Assembly: GCA_958424475.1 (NCBI GenBank)
Contig: CATZTY010000048.1
Coordinates: 1-7,226 of the forward strand
Reading direction: 5' to 3'
Origin: an uncultured Collinsella sp.
GTDB lineage: Bacteria; Actinomycetota; Coriobacteriia; Coriobacteriales; Coriobacteriaceae
DNA: 7,226 nt
Shown: positions 6,676 through 7,226 of the stretch, one piece after another
How the letters are laid out: each line of letters begins with the position of its first letter
Position numbering within the stretch: position 1 is the first letter of the stretch
Position numbers and translations under genes: made by a program
The notes under the pieces: generated by a model
What the model saw: the letters and a program-made list of their open reading frames with translations, nothing else
The model's database searches: none
What the model was told of the DNA's origin: nothing

Positions 6676-6681
6676 TCCTCC
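6676..6681 (-). promoter_or_regulatory. Ribosome binding site of the mutarotase gene
   Basis: Minus strand GGAGGA, six bases before the ATG at 6669. It decides this start over the in-frame ATG at 6693, which lies upstream of the site. Confidence 0.8.
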
Positions 6682-6748
6682 AATGGTAAACAACGGTGTC
6701 GATGGTTATTGTCCCACTCTTGGCGGCGGGGTTGAGCGGCGGACGCAG

Positions 6749-7226
6749 TTATTGAGCAATAGCGTAAAGGTCAAACCCGCCCTGCGGCGTGCTATCGACC
6801 GTGTCGGGAGCCTGTGAATTAAAACTCACCGGAACCATGCGCTTTGAGGCGCGGTAACGCGTGCCGTCGGTGGCGACGGGCGGCTCATCGACCGTGAGCT
6901 CGTAGTCGCCGGGCTTGAGCTCGATGCCGTCACCTTCGGAATTGACGTATTGACACTCGTCGATTGCTTGCCCTTTGAGCGTGCGACCCACGATATGGAC
7001 GAGCATTTGGCTGTCGCCGCGCGCGGTATCCCACGTCGCGCCGTCCTTGACCTCGACCGACACATGTACCGAGCGCGTGCGGCCGAGCGATTGCTCGATA
7101 GACATCTCGACCTTGGCGGCGTCTTTTCGCTGTTGTTCAACATGGCTCCAGACGTTTCCAATTACCGAGCATGCGATAACGCCGGCCATGAAGGCAATGA
7201 GGATGGGGCCGAGCGGAGAGCGGCGT
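6749..7226 (-). CDS. Unrecognised single-pass membrane protein with an extracytoplasmic beta-rich domain (5' end outside window)
   Basis: 158 codons plus one base are visible and the frame is still open at the window edge, so the true start is upstream. I do not recognise the family. The visible part begins RRSPLGPILIAF and continues MAGVIACSVIGNVW: a positively charged end followed by about 20 hydrophobic residues, typical of an N-terminal membrane anchor with the rest outside. Then comes a short polar, probably helical linker (HVEQQRKDAAKVEMSIEQSL) and a domain of alternating hydrophobic residues (VHVSVEVKDG, MLVHIVGRTLKG, IELKPGDYELTV) that looks like a beta sandwich. The PGDYELTV turn recalls Cna-B or prealbumin-like surface modules, a resemblance only. 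The ATG at 7189 would yield an apparent lipobox (VIAC), but the open, membrane-like upstream frame argues against it. Stop codon TAA at 6749-6751. It lies 79 bases before the mutarotase gene without an obvious terminator between, so read-through is possible. Confidence 0.75.
   Translation of the reverse strand, partial: RRSPLGPILIAFMAGVIACSVIGNVWSHVEQQRKDAAKVEMSIEQSLGRTRSVHVSVEVKDGATWDTARGDSQMLVHIVGRTLKGQAIDECQYVNSEGDGIELKPGDYELTVDEPPVATDGTRYRASKRMVPVSFNSQAPDTVDSTPQGGFDLYAIAQ

Noticed and set aside
6670..6748. Possible promoter or terminator between the membrane protein and mutarotase genes
   Set aside because: No hairpin with T-run and no paired -35/-10 boxes at normal spacing; only the mutarotase ribosome site is clear.
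1..7226. CRISPR array, tRNA, riboswitch, transposase, toxin-antitoxin or defence genes
   Set aside because: No regularly spaced direct repeats, cloverleaf, conserved leader, transposase motif or small paired genes are seen on either strand.

Overview
The window is about 60% G+C by eye, and all six genes lie on the minus strand, so transcription runs from high to low coordinates. Codon use is strongly G/C at third positions (Leu-Glu is almost always CTC GAG). A release factor of bacterial type 1, an amino-acid ABC transporter with a Tat-type lipoprotein, a PM20D1/CPS1-like M20 peptidase and a LacX-type sugar mutarotase fit a gut Actinomycetota such as Collinsella or another coriobacterium. This placement is an inference from gene content and composition; no marker in the window proves it.

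Layout in transcription order. (1) 6749-7226: the C-terminal part of an unrecognised protein with one N-terminal membrane segment; its start lies beyond the window. (2) 5776-6669: LacX-type aldose 1-epimerase, followed by two hairpins, the second (5664-5704) with A/T flanks like a terminator. (3) 5496 down to 2604: a tight three-gene polar amino-acid ABC importer (Tat-type lipoprotein binding protein, permease with an unusual N-terminal membrane extension, ATPase), with gaps of only 9 and 22 bases. (4) After a GC-rich hairpin at 2556-2580, an M20 metallopeptidase (1116-2531). Its stop codon touches a perfect 35-base palindrome (1082-1116) that looks like a REP/RAYT-type mobile repeat. (5) A 193-base non-coding stretch between palindrome and gene, then the start of prfA (release factor 1), which runs off the left edge after 296 codons.

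The importer and the M20 peptidase probably form one uptake-and-hydrolysis unit: amino acids or small amidated/peptidic derivatives come in and are cleaved in the cytoplasm. The mutarotase and the membrane protein are separate functions. RF1 decodes UAA/UAG, and every stop codon visible here is UAG (four) or UAA (two), with no UGA, which is unexpected at this G+C content. The RF1 also carries substitutions at normally conserved positions of its decoding and GGQ regions.

I found no CRISPR array, tRNA, rRNA, transposase, phage gene or clear novel defence system. The most unusual items are the RF1 substitutions, the permease extension, the palindrome and the short UAG-ended reading frame upstream of prfA.
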